Source: Sperchopsis tessellata
Lineage: Eukaryota > Arthropoda > Insecta > Coleoptera > Hydrophilidae
DNA: 45,231 nt
Direction of reading: 5' to 3'
Assembly (NCBI GenBank): GCA_033557685.1
Contig: JAWQRN010000052.1
Location: 1 to 45,231 of the forward strand
Part shown: one piece after another, positions 19,777 through 29,861 of the stretch
How positions within the stretch are numbered: the stretch's first letter is position 1
Layout: each line of letters opens with the position of its first letter
Program-made: the position numbers and the translations under genes
The notes under the pieces: generated by a model
Database searches by the model: none
Told to the model about the DNA's origin: nothing
What the model saw: the letters and a program-made list of their open reading frames with translations, nothing else

Positions 19777-20637
19777 AAGCTGTCCCTTTTTAGTGTGGGT
19801 ACGGATTTTGCCGGTCCTTTTCTGATTCGAGAAAGCATACTTATGCCTTTTTGTATGTATGGCAATCAAGGCAGTACATTTTGAGGTAGTGTCAAGTCTT
19901 ATTACAGAGGCTTTTCTGGCTACATTTTATCGTTACATAGCCCGAAGAGGGGTTCCCTCTGACGTATATTCAGATTGTGGTACATATTACGTAGGAGCCC
20001 CTCGCCAACTCAAAGAATTGTATGTCTCTATGTAGCAAACTGAGCTGTAAAAGGCGCTCGAAAGTCACTTTTCTAAATAGGAAGGTTCAAGTGGCATTTT
20101 AATCCCCCTTCTGCCCCACATTTTGGTGGGCTTTAGGAAGCGAAGGCTAAGTCTGCCAAGTTTCATTTGGTACGCTTCGCAGGTAAGCGATCTTTTAGCT
20201 TTAAAGAACTCACCTCAATTTTTGCTAACATTGAGGCAATTTTGAACTCTCGACCCCTTTGTCCAATTTCTTAATCACCTGATAAATTTGATGTCCTCAC
20301 ACCAGGTCTTTTTTTGATTGGTGCCCCCCTATTGAGTCATCCAGATTTTGATTTGGTGGATTTGTCGCTCAATAGATTGTCTCGTTGGCAATTGGTCCAA
20401 CAATTCTCGCAGCACTTTTGGAGAAGGTGGCACCTTGAGTATCTTCCTACAATGCAAGCTCGTGCAAGAGGAAGTAGTACCTCACGCAATTTGACAAAGG
20501 GTGATCTTGTACTTTTGTCTGATCCTAATTGTTCATCACTACAGTGGAAATTAGGTCGAGTTGTTCAGACTCATCCAGGTGACTACAATATATTTCACAT
20601 TGTCACGATTCGTACCCCCACTGGTACAGTGAAGTGA
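19777..20637 (+). pseudogene. BEL/Pao integrase and C-terminal domain remnant
   Basis: The integrase core begins VGTDFAGPFLIRES at about 19796, where D is the first catalytic residue. It continues in a second frame with FVCMAIKAVHFEVVSSLITE and RRGVPSDVYSDCGTYYVGA, giving the second catalytic D, and later HFGGL-EAKAKSAK with the glutamate. The end (20314-20637) is open: IGAPLLSHPDFDLVDLSLNR, RWQLVQQFSQHFWRRWHLEY and a DLVLLSDPNCSSLQWKLGRV block. This is the C-terminal domain typical of BEL pol, with 'G-R--------GD--R------G'. The enzyme would insert the cDNA into host DNA. Stops at 20035 and 20136 and a frameshift near 19826 inactivate it. Confidence 0.82.
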
Positions 20638-20817
20638 CCTATTGTAAAAGTCGTATGCCCATCTCCCACATCATGAACTTAGGAATAACTTCCCCCTGCT
20701 TGGTGTTCCCATGGCAGGCGGGTCTTCACCCCTTCGGTAGGTGAAGTTTGTTAGGGTATTGTTTTGTTTTTTTTTGAGTTTGGATATTTTGCTCTGATCA
20801 AAATATGGCGGGCGGTA

Positions 20818-21308
20818 TGTTCATTACTGGCCTGTAATTTGGTATAGTTCATTTTATTTTGTGAGTGAACCAACCTTAGTCCGCTCCTGTGTGGTCAATT
20901 TAAAACCAATAAACTTCTGCCATCTGGTGATCAAAAAATAGAAGAAGTAGAGAGTCAGCTTCCAGGAGTGAAGCAATTAACAGTGAAATAACAGTGTGGT
21001 GTGATTGTTTAGATATATTGCTTGTCCTGTCCCCTCTTACTGTATCTCTTTAACCTTTATTATAGTGTCAAATTCACCACTGGTGGTCGATTGACTGGAA
21101 ATAAGGTAGGATATTGATATCTATTGTTTTATATGTGATTAGCTGCACCTAACAGCAAATTAAGAGGTTGGTCCTTCAAAGCTTTAATAACATCAAGCAA
21201 AAGGTCTAATTATTATGAACCATTGCCACGTTCAATACTAAAATAGCTTAGTCCATCTGAGCAAGAACGCTTCTAAATTGGCACAATAGTTTGGGAAGAG
21301 CCTAAACA
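20818..21308 (+). repeat. BEL/Pao 3' LTR (491 bp)
   Basis: It starts TGTTCATTACTGG after a purine-rich stretch (GGCGGGCGGTA) and ends AGAGCCTAAACA. It is the longer of the two LTRs and probably closer to the complete form. Confidence 0.85.
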
Positions 21309-21313
21309 AATAA
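21309..21313. repeat. Target-site duplication AATAA (right copy)
   Basis: Identical to 18155-18159. Sequence after it continues the ORF1 reading of the I-like element (NNIDEATVYTVHS). Confidence 0.75.
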
Positions 21314-24300
21314 TATAGACGAAGCCACGGTTTACACAGTTCATTCCTTACTAATTAAAACATGCAATAACTTAAATAAAAACTCACAAGTCAACTCATC
21401 TTCTCAAGGGACTCCCTAAGTCAGGAGGGCTCCCTCATATTCTGCCTTAGATGGATTTGACTATAATTAAATCACATTCGCTATCTCTGGGTTCTTCCTT
21501 TTATCTTTCTATAACGTTATATTTCTGATTAAAAATAAAATTAAGATTGTTCTCTTTAAAATTTTAAAAATAATAGAAGAACAGGACCCAGACCTTATTT
21601 GCATTTGTGAAACACATTTAAAAATAAACGATATTTGAAATATTAAACACTATAATACTTTGAGAGAAGATAGTGATGATGGATTTGGCGGAATAGCCAT
21701 AATCTATAAAAGGAAAATCTTGATCTCACAGATTGTTCTGGATTCCGAACTGCAACATGGTTTTCAAGTGATGGGTATCAAGTTGAGCTCAGTTAGTGTG
21801 TACAACCCGGCTGTTAATTCCGCGAGCTGGTCAAGTATTCTCACTGCTTTACCTTCACCATGCTTCTTGATTGGAGATTTAAATGCGAATCAACCTTCTT
21901 GGGCTTCGACTGCTTCTAACTTTAATGGCAGAGGTCTATATAACGCCTTAGAGGAATTATGGTTCCCCTACACTCCTGAACACACAAAGCCTCCTCTTGT
22001 ATCTACCACATAATGGAAGATTCATTTTTCAGTGACCATTTCTCGGGTTACTGTAATTTCATTAACCTAGAGAATGATTATGATTACTCCTCTTTCAAAT
22101 TGATACTTGATTCAGCAGGTGGTGAGTCTATTCCTTTCTCAAAACCTCTCCCTAAAAATAAGGCAGTCATCCCTTGGAGGAAAGAAGAATGTCAGAATGC
22201 CTTCATCAGCTGGCGGTTGGCCTTCATGGCGTATAAAAGCTTTCTGATCATAGAATATTTTTTGAGCAGGTCAGATTAGTATTTGTCAAACAGAGAAGAT
22301 GCGGATTTTTCAAGTTTTGTTCTTCCTTAGATAGACACAGCTCCGTTGCACGTGTTCTCAATTAAGTTCAGGATCTACTCCTACATAAGAGGGACTGCTC
22401 CCTGCATCAAGGCATCTCATTGCTAACTGACATCTTCAACACTATCCTGAATGGTGGTCAAATTCCGAATGATTGGAAAACCTATTTGGTGGTCCCAATT
22501 AAATAACATGGCAAAGACCCTTCTTCAGTGTCCAGTTACAGACCTATCGCTCTTGACTCTTGTGTGGGCAAAACTTTTGACAGGGTGGTCAAAAACCGCC
22601 TGTACTGGCTGTTGGAACACTGTGATTGGTTAAGTTCCATTCAATTTAATTTCAGAAAAGGTCGAGAAACAACGGAAGCAATAGTTTCATTAATGTTCTC
22701 AATAAATTTTGCTGTGTGTAATAAACATTTTGGATGATTTTCCCGATCTGTCCTCGGCTTTGTGTTAAACGACATAATCTCTAAGGTCAAGATTCCTGAG
22801 CCATATAGGCAAAACATTCTGCAATTACTGACCGGTCGATCCATTACAATTACAGTGCCCAATTCAAACGAAAGAATAGGTCCCCTATCTTGCAGTATGG
22901 GTCTACCTCATGGCTTGAGTATTAGTCCCCTTCTATTCAATATGTATGTAAACTCCCTGAAGGCAGTAATTGGAACAGAGGTGGAAGTCATTCAGTATGC
23001 GGTTGACATTGCGATTCATCTGTCGGGGGATGATGACAGTTCAATGGTCATAAAGATGAATCGAGCTTTACTTCGAGTAAAAAACTAGTTAAATGATTTG
23101 AGCCTGCAGCTGAACTTGTCTAAATTGACGGTGGTCTTGCTTAGGAAACCCGTGAGCGACGCTCCCAGCTTGATATAATATACAAACAGAAAATCATTCA
23201 ATGGACTGACAGTTTCACAAATTTGGGCACATGTCTCAATGACAAGCTTAACTGGGGGCCTAACATTGACAGAATATTTAAAAAAACTTCACAGGGTATC
23301 AATCTGCTTAAGCCTGTCTCAGGTGTTAAATGGGGCATTGATCCCAAAAGTTTGCTGCTTATATATTATGGTTTGATTAAATCACATTTGGACTACTCAG
23401 CCTTGGCCATGTGGCCGATCTCCAAATCGAGTTCTGTCATTATGGACCGAAATCAGTTCTCTGCCCTCAGAACACTGATGGATTACATGAAGTCCACAAC
23501 TTGTATAATCATCCTATCTGAGTGTGGTGAGATGGGACTACAATTTAGATTTCTATGGTTGTCTGCGAGGTTTCTGGTGAAAAACATGAGTGTCCTAAAC
23601 AATCCAATTATAAAAAATTAAATACCTTGTTAAAACTCGACCATATTGGTCACATAAAAAAACTCCTCCTTTGATTAAGGCCATGGAAATGATCTTAAGT
23701 GTTGAGTTGCCCATGCTAAGTCTTCGACGGCCTCTTTGTTACTCGGTCGATTGGTCTGCACAGGTGGTGAATTGCCGGAATATGGTAGATTTCGGGCTTT
23801 GGAAGGACACAGGCATGACTCCATCCTTATCAAATGCTTTGTATTGTTTATTTAACGTCGGGTTAACCTAGTACTTAGCCACTGAGTCAAATGCTTTGTT
23901 CCTTTCAATTATCAAGTACAGGTTTCCCAATCACGTAATATTCTTCTCGGATGCTTCAAAGTCGATCCCTCTCGCTTCGGTAGGAGTTGGTATATTTTCT
24001 CTATCGGCCAGGGTTAAACTTAGTGGTAGACTGCCTTCTTCATTATCAATTCTTTCCCCTGAGTTAATGGCCATCTTCCACAGCATAATACATATAGATT
24101 CGAAAAAGATTCCTCAGTCGATCATATGCTCAGATTCACATTCGGCAGCACAGGTAATTCGAAAGAGTGGGAATATCCCCAACTCAAATTACATTCCGGT
24201 ATTTATTAAAAAATTACTCCTTGCAGCTAAATCAAAATAACAGGATATTAAAATCACCTGGATCCCTGGGCATTAGGATATTGCCCTTTATATTGGATAG

Positions 24301-24719
24301 CAGACTCTCTTGCGAATGAAGCTAGAGAGTTTGACGATTTACTCGACTATAAACTGACTCAAACTGATCTATTAAATATGTTACAAAAAGCAATTTATAA
24401 CAAGTGGATAAAGTTTTGGCTTGAGGCTCTTAAGTACAAGGATGATTGGTATAGGAAGATTGAGGAAGAATACAGAAAAGTTCTATGGTTCAAATCTGTC
24501 TGTTTTACCGACAGGTCCAATATTGTTTTTGTGAACCGTATTCATTGCAATCATAGTAAGTCTGCAGTCCATTTAAGCAGAATTGGTGGGTCAGATTCTC
24601 CATTGTGTGAATGTGGAGAGCATCAGGATACCAAACACATTATAATGGCCTGTACTTGCAAGTCTCCTGCAGTCGCTAAATTTATGAATGACATTAAAAA
24701 TATAGACCTCTTAACATAA
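21314..24719 (+). pseudogene. I-like element ORF1 end and ORF2 (EN-RT-RNase H)
   Basis: The ORF1 tail runs to about 21510. ORF2 then shows the endonuclease: PDLICICETHL with the catalytic E, DDGFGGIAIIYKRK, LIGDLNANQPSW and FFSDHFSGY. RT follows (22380-23100): NGGQIPNDWKTYLVVPIK, SSYRPIALDSCVGKTFDRVV, QFNFRKGRETTEAI and LPHGLSISPLLFNMYVN. The active-site motif, expected as YADD, reads YAVD (22996-23007), so a catalytic Asp is changed to Val. A thumb region follows (23223-23621). RNase H is at 23920-24340: FFSDASKS (D), SPELMAIFHS (E), CSDSHSAAQV (D) and ITWIPGH. A final zinc motif, CECGEHQDTKHIIMAC, precedes the stop at 24717-24719. About ten stops or frameshifts make it inactive. RNase H after RT is a hallmark of the I group. 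Confidence 0.8.
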
Positions 24720-24914
24720 TTTCTGTCTTGAGAACTCCCACTGTATATAACTACACCAAGCTGGTAAATCTCGTTACAAATACAGGTTTTTTGTTTTAGA
24801 ATTCATAAATTGCCAGCAAGTTTTCACTCCCATCCTGTATTTCCTATACCCTTAAAAAAGAACTAATCCAAATAACTGGATACTGGGTATCTGACAACAG
24901 TCAGAAATTTATCA

Positions 24915-24937
24915 AATCAAAAACAACAACAACATAT
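24915..24937 (+). repeat. CAA-type 3' tail of the I-like element
   Basis: AAATCAAAAACAACAACAACA is a short simple repeat after the ORF2 3' UTR. Such short-unit tails are typical 3' ends of I-like elements and mark its right border. Confidence 0.5.
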
Positions 24938-25109
24938 ATTTTATATAAGTATTTGAAATAATATTGTAATATTCTTTATTTGTAATGTTCATAAACTTTT
25001 TGTATTTTATATCAATTCAGATTTTGTAGGAAAATTATTTTATCATTTTCTGTAAATATTATTTTAGTGTTTTAGGCTGTTGAAAGTGTAGCAGACTGGT
25101 AAGCCAGGG
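24938..25109. other. AT-rich junction, no gene
   Basis: Between the tail of the I-like element and the first recognisable Gag codons of the next gypsy element. It does not match the LTR at 28559-28766, so no 5' LTR is seen here. Confidence 0.45.
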
Positions 25110-25740
25110 TGTGTAACTTCGGGACTAATTTAAATGAAAAACTAACAGACACATTTATTAGTGGATTAGTTCAAGGATCTATCTAGGAGAGACGAGACGA
25201 AGAAGATATCAATGTTTAAATAAACAAGATTATGGAAATTGCTTGTAAACAGGAATCAACCATCCAGGAACAACAGGGTTTTAATAAAGAATCTGAACAG
25301 GCTAGGCAAAAAAAAAAACAGGCAACTGGCAGCAAAAGAACCAAGACAACAGACAAGGGAAGGCCCACAACAGTAATGCTTCTAATGGGAAGTACGAGAT
25401 CAGTGCATGCAATAAGACATACAAAGGAAAACAAATCTGTAAGTACAAAACCTATAAGTGCAATAGGTGTAATAAAGTTGGACACCTGCATTGGGTATGT
25501 AGAAGAGAGATGGACAATGGAGCAGGAGTTTCTGTAATGTCAAGAACGCTTTTCAATAAGTATTTTAGTAAATTTAAACTGAACAAAGCAGATTTAAATT
25601 TAATAACTTTTAGAGGTGGAAAGATCACTCCCACTGGCTATTTTGAACCATGTGTCCGTTTCAGTGGGGTATCAAAGAACAATAGATTCTATGTTGTTGA
25701 AAATCGGTTGGAAAATTTTTCACTTCAATGTCATCAATAA
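25110..25740 (+). pseudogene. Element C Gag C-terminus and protease
   Basis: The Gag reading begins FGTNLNEKLTDTFISGLVQG at about 25121 and is followed by a lysine/glutamine-rich linker. A zinc knuckle YKCNRCNKVGHLHWVC (about 25456-25503) has the complete C-x2-C-x4-H-x4-C spacing. It is followed directly by the protease active site DNGAGVSVMS at 25510, where the usual DTG is DNG. The open protease reading ends at 25738-25740 (TAA). One frame change lies between the linker (25232-25537 frame) and the knuckle. Gag would bind RNA through the knuckle; the protease would process the polyprotein. Confidence 0.72.
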
Positions 25741-28310
25741 ACTTAAAGACTTGTTTGATGGTAGATTAGGAAAATTTAATGGTCAAATAATAAAATTATT
25801 ATTAAAAGAAAATGCTACTCCGGTTTTTTGTAAACCGACGCCAATATCTTTAGCCTATAAACAATTGGTCGAAAAAGAGCTGTAAAAACTGCAAGCAGAT
25901 AATGTTATTTCGCCAATACAAAATAGGGAATGGAGTACACCATTGGTACCTGTTCTAAAGTCAGATGGGCAAATAAGATTGTGTGCTGATTACAAAATCA
26001 CCTTAAATAAAAATTTAAGGGAAGTAAAACATCTATTACTATTAAAGTCAGATGGGCAAATAAGATTGTGTGCTGAATACAAAATCACCCTAAATAAACA
26101 TTTAAGGGAAGTAAAACATCTATTACCGAGGATTGAAGACATTTTTACTGCTTTACAAGGAGGGGAGCAATAAAGTAACATTTATTTGAGTCAAGCTTAT
26201 CACCAATTGGTGCTGGACAAGGACTCAGCTCAAATAGCAACATGGAGTACTCATAAGGGTTTACTCAAGGTAAATTGTTTACCATATGGTACAAAAGCAT
26301 CGAGCTCCATTTTCCAAAAAATTAATCTAAAAAGTTTTCCAAGGTCGTGATAATGTTGTATTTTATGGATGACATTGTGGTAACTGGGAAAGATAATGAA
26401 ATTCACTTAAATAATGTAACCAAAACTTTTGATCGACTTCACTAAGCCGGGTTTAAAATTAATTTAAAACAGTGCGTCTTCTTCCAGGAAGAAATATCGT
26501 ACCTCGAACATATCATTAATAAATCAGGGTTAAAGAAAAATAATGACAAGATTAGAGCTATTTTAGGAATACCCAGCCCTCAAATTATCTTTCGCAGGCA
26601 TGGTGAATTATTATTCCAAATTTGTACCACAGTTATCAATACTAATGTGTTTTAAAAACTTTTAAAAAAAAGAACAAAAATTCAAGTGGACTATAATATG
26701 TGAAAACGTATTCAATAATATAAGAGACCTGATCGCATCAGATACTCTTTTAGTGCATTTTAATCCCAATGAAGAGACAATTCTATCGTGCGATGCATCA
26801 TCTATAGAAATAGCGGCAACACTCTCTCATAGATATCAAGATGAAACAGAGCATCCAATTGGTTTTGTATCTAAGAGTTTCATGCCAGCTGAAAAAAATT
26901 ATTCAGTAATAGATCGGGAAGATTAGGCTATTTGTTACGGAGTGCGAAAGTTTGAGCATTATTGCATGGTCATAAGTTTTTATTAAAAAGAGACCATAAA
27001 CCTCTAATCGCGCTACTGGTAGAATATAAAGGTATACCTCAAATGGCAGCTAGTAGGTTGCAAAGGTGGTCGGTTTATTTGGGTGGCTTTCAATATAAAT
27101 AGAGCATGTATGCAGAAATAAAAATTGCATTGCTTATGTCTTTATAAATAAATCATGTATCAACATATCACAGTAATATTAGCACACATTTGCCCTAGGT
27201 TACTAATGAAGTCAACCTAATTGACTCAACAAAAATTAAAACTGTAACCAGAAATGACCCCATACTTTCAAAAGTACTAGAGCTCGCGAATAATGGGTGG
27301 CTAGAACACATCGATGTACCAGATCTAAAGCCATATTTTATCCATAAGGATGATATAAACACTGAACAAGGATGTTTAATGTGAGGATATAGAGTTATAA
27401 TACCAAAGGCATTAAGAATAGCTATACTTGACGAAATACATGATAGTCATCTAGGTATAATCAAAATGAAATCGTTCGCACGTTCATATGTGTGGTGGCC
27501 TAATATGGATGCAGACATTGAAAAACAGGCTAGAAGCTGTGAAGGTTGTTTAAAACAGATAAGTGATCCACCTAAAATGGAATTAATTCCCTGGCAGCAA
27601 CCAAAGAAGACTTAGGAAAGAATCCATATCGATCTGCTAGGTCCAGTAAAGGGAAAAATGTTTCTAACACTGTTAGATGCATTTTCAAAACGGGTAGAGG
27701 TTTTTCAGATGACGACAACCACTTACAAGTGTTAGTAAAATAAAAAAATTGAGAAAGACTTTCCCAAGATTCGTGTCACCGGAAATCTTGGTGAGCGACA
27801 ACAGACCTCAATTCATGTCCGAATTATTTATAACTTTTTTAAGTAAGAATGGTATCATCCATAAAACTATTCCTAGAGGACACCACGCCACAAATGGAGC
27901 AGTGGAAAATGCAGTCAAAATCGTTTAAAAAGTGCATGCTTGCAGCCATTACAGAAACATAAATCATTGTACGACTAATGAGTCACCAGCAAAACTACTG
28001 TTGGTAAAAAATTAAGAACGAGATTTGATTAATTCAAGCCAAATCTCAACAAGACAGTTTGTTATAACCAAAATAGACAAATAATAAACTACAATAGGGG
28101 GTGACACGACGATATTGAAGAAGGGAAAAAGTCGTAGTTAGGGACTTTTGGAACCCTAATAAGAAATCATGGGCACTGGGTACAATAGAAACAAAATTAG
28201 GTGAGCACACTTTTAAAGTGAAATTAGACAATAGTCAAAAATGGTTCAGGCATAGTGGCCAAGTTATCAATTGCAAATTTACCACCAAAACTGCAAATAA
28301 ACTTTGATAT
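25741..28310 (+). pseudogene. Element C Pol (RT, RNase H, integrase)
   Basis: RT starts KLKDLFDGRLGKFNGQI and PISLAYKQLVEKEL, then LVPVLKSDGQIRLCADYKIT. This block is duplicated in tandem, followed by PRIEDIFTALQGG, YLSQAYHQLVLDKDSAQIAT and PYGTKASSSIFQK. The catalytic region reads YFMDD-like in a shifted frame (26355-26375). RNase H: TILSCDASSIEIAATLSHRY, PIGFVSKSFMPAEKNYSVID. Integrase: a zinc-binding part (H-H-C-C, with DEIHDSHLGI and SCEGCLKQ), ERIHIDLLGPVKGKMFLTLL with the first D, VSDNRPQFMSELF with the second D, and HATNGAVENAVK with E. A C-terminal domain (RDFWNPNKKSWALGTIETKL, RHSGQV) ends at about 28306. Numerous stops and frameshifts inactivate it. Confidence 0.78.
25956..26129 (+). 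repeat. In-frame 87-bp tandem duplication in element C RT
   Basis: Two copies (25956-26042 and 26043-26129), each encoding LKSDGQIRLCA(D/E)YKITLNK plus the following residues, differ at only a few bases. The unit is 87 bp, exactly 29 codons, so the reading frame is preserved. RT normally has this palm segment only once. Confidence 0.85.
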
Positions 28311-28545
28311 CACTAAGCAAGTCTCAAAAAGTTTTGCTCAAGCTAACAATGCCAAATGTAGAGTCTCTCAAAAGATCAAATTAATGAAATAATTGGGGTC
28401 GTTCCCAATCAGATTAATTTATAATTGTTACACATAAGTTAAGATATAATTGTAATCTTTATATTTCCATTTTGTTAAATATAAGGAACTCAATAATAAG
28501 TAATTTCACATTGTTATTTAAGTTCACTTGTAATACTTCACAGCT

Positions 28546-28557
28546 AAGGAGGGAGGA
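28546..28557 (+). promoter_or_regulatory. Polypurine tract of element C
   Basis: AAGGAGGGAGGA directly precedes the TG start of the LTR. It would prime plus-strand DNA synthesis in an active element. Confidence 0.6.
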
Positions 28558-28558
28558 A

Positions 28559-28766
28559 TGTAATATATTTGAATTTCTAATATATATTCGTAAGTTGGCA
28601 ATGATAAGTTACCAACAAGAACTTAGCCTTCAGTCTTGTTCCCGCTTCTGCTAGCATAACATGTATGTTTAGGTTGTTTAATAACAATCACATTTATTAC
28701 AACAAACGTGCTTAATTATCAACAGTTTCTAATATATTATAAATCTTTAAACTTGTTCGTATAACA
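28559..28766 (+). repeat. Element C 3' LTR (right limit approximate)
   Basis: It starts TGTAATATATTTG after the polypurine tract. The right end is placed at CGTATAACA (28766) because of the TG...CA rule, but there is no second copy for comparison. The length would be about 208 bp. Confidence 0.5.
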
Positions 28767-28814
28767 AAGTCAATTGTTTTTAAAAAGTGCTTTTGGAAAC
28801 CCAAAATCATTATT

Positions 28815-29580
28815 CACTAGTTGATGATGATTTCAAGAATAAGTCTCACTTGTGGGGCTCCAGGGTGGAAGATGAGCGTGGCCCCATCTTGGGCGAATGG
28901 GCTTAACATACTCGTTCTGAATCAGGGTGGTTCCCCCACTTTTGAGAGAAACCAGAGCACATCTCACATCGACATTACATTATAGTCACACGACAATGTG
29001 AGAAAAATGGAAAACTGGGAGGAAGGAGAGGAGGAAAACCTTAGTGACCACAAAAATATCCACCTGAAAGTGATCGAAGCTGCAAAGAACAATATTGATA
29101 ACAGCGGAGGAAGAAGGGGATGGCATTTCAAAAGTGAAAGAGCGAATGAATCCACTGACATAATTAGGAGAGAGTGGTGCCAACTTCAAGAACAAAACAT
29201 GTCGAAACTGTTCAAAACCGTGGTGGGGGCCTGCAACGAGACTTTCGTCAAAAGGAGAAGAACTTCAGGAAAAGACCGGCATACTGGTAGAATGAAAAGA
29301 TCGCCTGGATACATAAACAATGCCTAGTAGCCAGACAAGTGATGATAAGAGCTAACGGAAAACGTGTAGTGAACGAGCTACTGAGAGAACAACTAAGGGA
29401 CTAGTACAAAGAAAAAAAGAACGAATTAAAAAACATAATAAAAGGAGCAAAAAGAAGAAGCTGGGCCAGGCTTTGCGACGAAGTAGATGAAGATCTGTGG
29501 CGAGTAGGGTATAAAATTGTGTCAGGAAAGTTCAGATTACTAAACCCAATGGCTTTGTATACACCGGCGGTTTGGGCTGG
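28815..29580 (+). pseudogene. R1-clade non-LTR fragment (EN C-terminus to pre-RT linker)
   Basis: The reading begins at KSHLWGSRVEDERGPILGEW (about 28837), the end of an AP-endonuclease domain. After a frame change come LNQGGSPTFERNQSTSHIDI and EENLSDHKNIHLKV, with the SDH active-site motif. A pre-RT linker follows: RGWHFKSERANESTDIIRRE, then SWARLCDEVDEDLWRVGYKI, and PMALYTPAVWAG at about 29552-29580. These blocks are characteristic of R1-type elements. The region is richer in GC than its surroundings, as R1-clade ORFs often are. The fragment is truncated on both sides: the left lies near the LTR of element C and the right at the Harbinger start. It covers the same linker as the R1 remnant at 38 kb, so the two are separate copies. 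Confidence 0.68.
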
Positions 29581-29647
29581 TACCTATACTCTATATCTGA
29601 CCTATATGATTTACGTCATTCGGTGTAAACACCTTATTTAGTCCATA

Positions 29648-29697
29648 ACCTATATTAGGTCAGGTCAGCATTTTTCTTAGCCTGACCTACAATAGGT
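29648..29697. repeat. Subterminal inverted repeat of Harbinger 1
   Basis: The arms 29648-29664 (ACCTATATTAGGTCAGG) and 29681-29697 (CCTGACCTACAATAGGT) pair at 15 of 17 positions around a 16-nt loop. The word AGGTCAGG/CCTGACCT and related CTGACCTATA words recur nearby (about 29595). Subterminal repeats of this kind often serve as transposase binding sites. Confidence 0.6.
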
Positions 29698-29861
29698 ATC
29701 GTAAATAACGCATAGGTACCTTACCTAAATAATTTTGTATCGGTGTAAACGCTGGTCTGAAGTATGCCACGAATTTAATACCAAAATACGCCACTTGGTG
29801 GTGTAAGACGTTTAAAAGTATGAATTTAAAGTCGTTGACCTTAAATATTCAGATTTTAAAA

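Larger units (their letters stand above)
18160..21308 (+). mobile_element. BEL/Pao LTR retrotransposon with both LTRs, internally deleted
   Basis: Two LTRs (18160-18600 and 20818-21308) in direct orientation flank gag and integrase coding remnants, with a perfect AATAA duplication outside. Total length is 3149 bp; autonomous BEL elements are usually 5-8 kb. Protease, RT and RNase H are missing, with Gag sequence running directly into integrase at about 19775. The element is inserted in the ORF1 of the I-like element, so it is younger than that element. Confidence 0.85.
15030..24937 (+). mobile_element. I-like non-LTR retrotransposon, split by CR1-like and BEL/Pao insertions
   Basis: The parts line up as one element. 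ORF1 lies at 15062-15587, 17687-18159 and 21314-21510. ORF2, with endonuclease, RT and RNase H, runs from about 21510 to 24719. The tail is ATCAAAAACAACAACAACA at about 24915-24937. Both insertions have matching target duplications, and ORF1 reads on across them (one frame slip at the first). An RNase H domain after RT, three CCHC-type knuckles in ORF1 and a C-terminal C-x-C-x7-H-x4-C motif fit the I clade or its relatives. The left limit is approximate and there is no recognised 5' UTR, so it may be 5'-truncated. Excluding the two inserts it is about 4.7 kb. Confidence 0.75.
25110..28766 (+). mobile_element. Ty3/gypsy element C, 5'-truncated, with 3' LTR
   Basis: Gag end, protease, RT, RNase H and integrase remnants are arranged in gypsy order. 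A polypurine tract (AAGGAGGGAGGA, 28546-28557) and an LTR of about 208 bp follow. The protein motifs (DxGAGVSVM protease, WQQPKKT-ERIHIDLLGPV integrase start, C-terminal R-S-Q-I type domain) resemble Mag/CsRn1-type gypsy elements and not errantiviruses. No env gene is present. No 5' LTR was found. The internal tandem duplication at 25956-26129 is specific to this copy or family. Confidence 0.75.
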
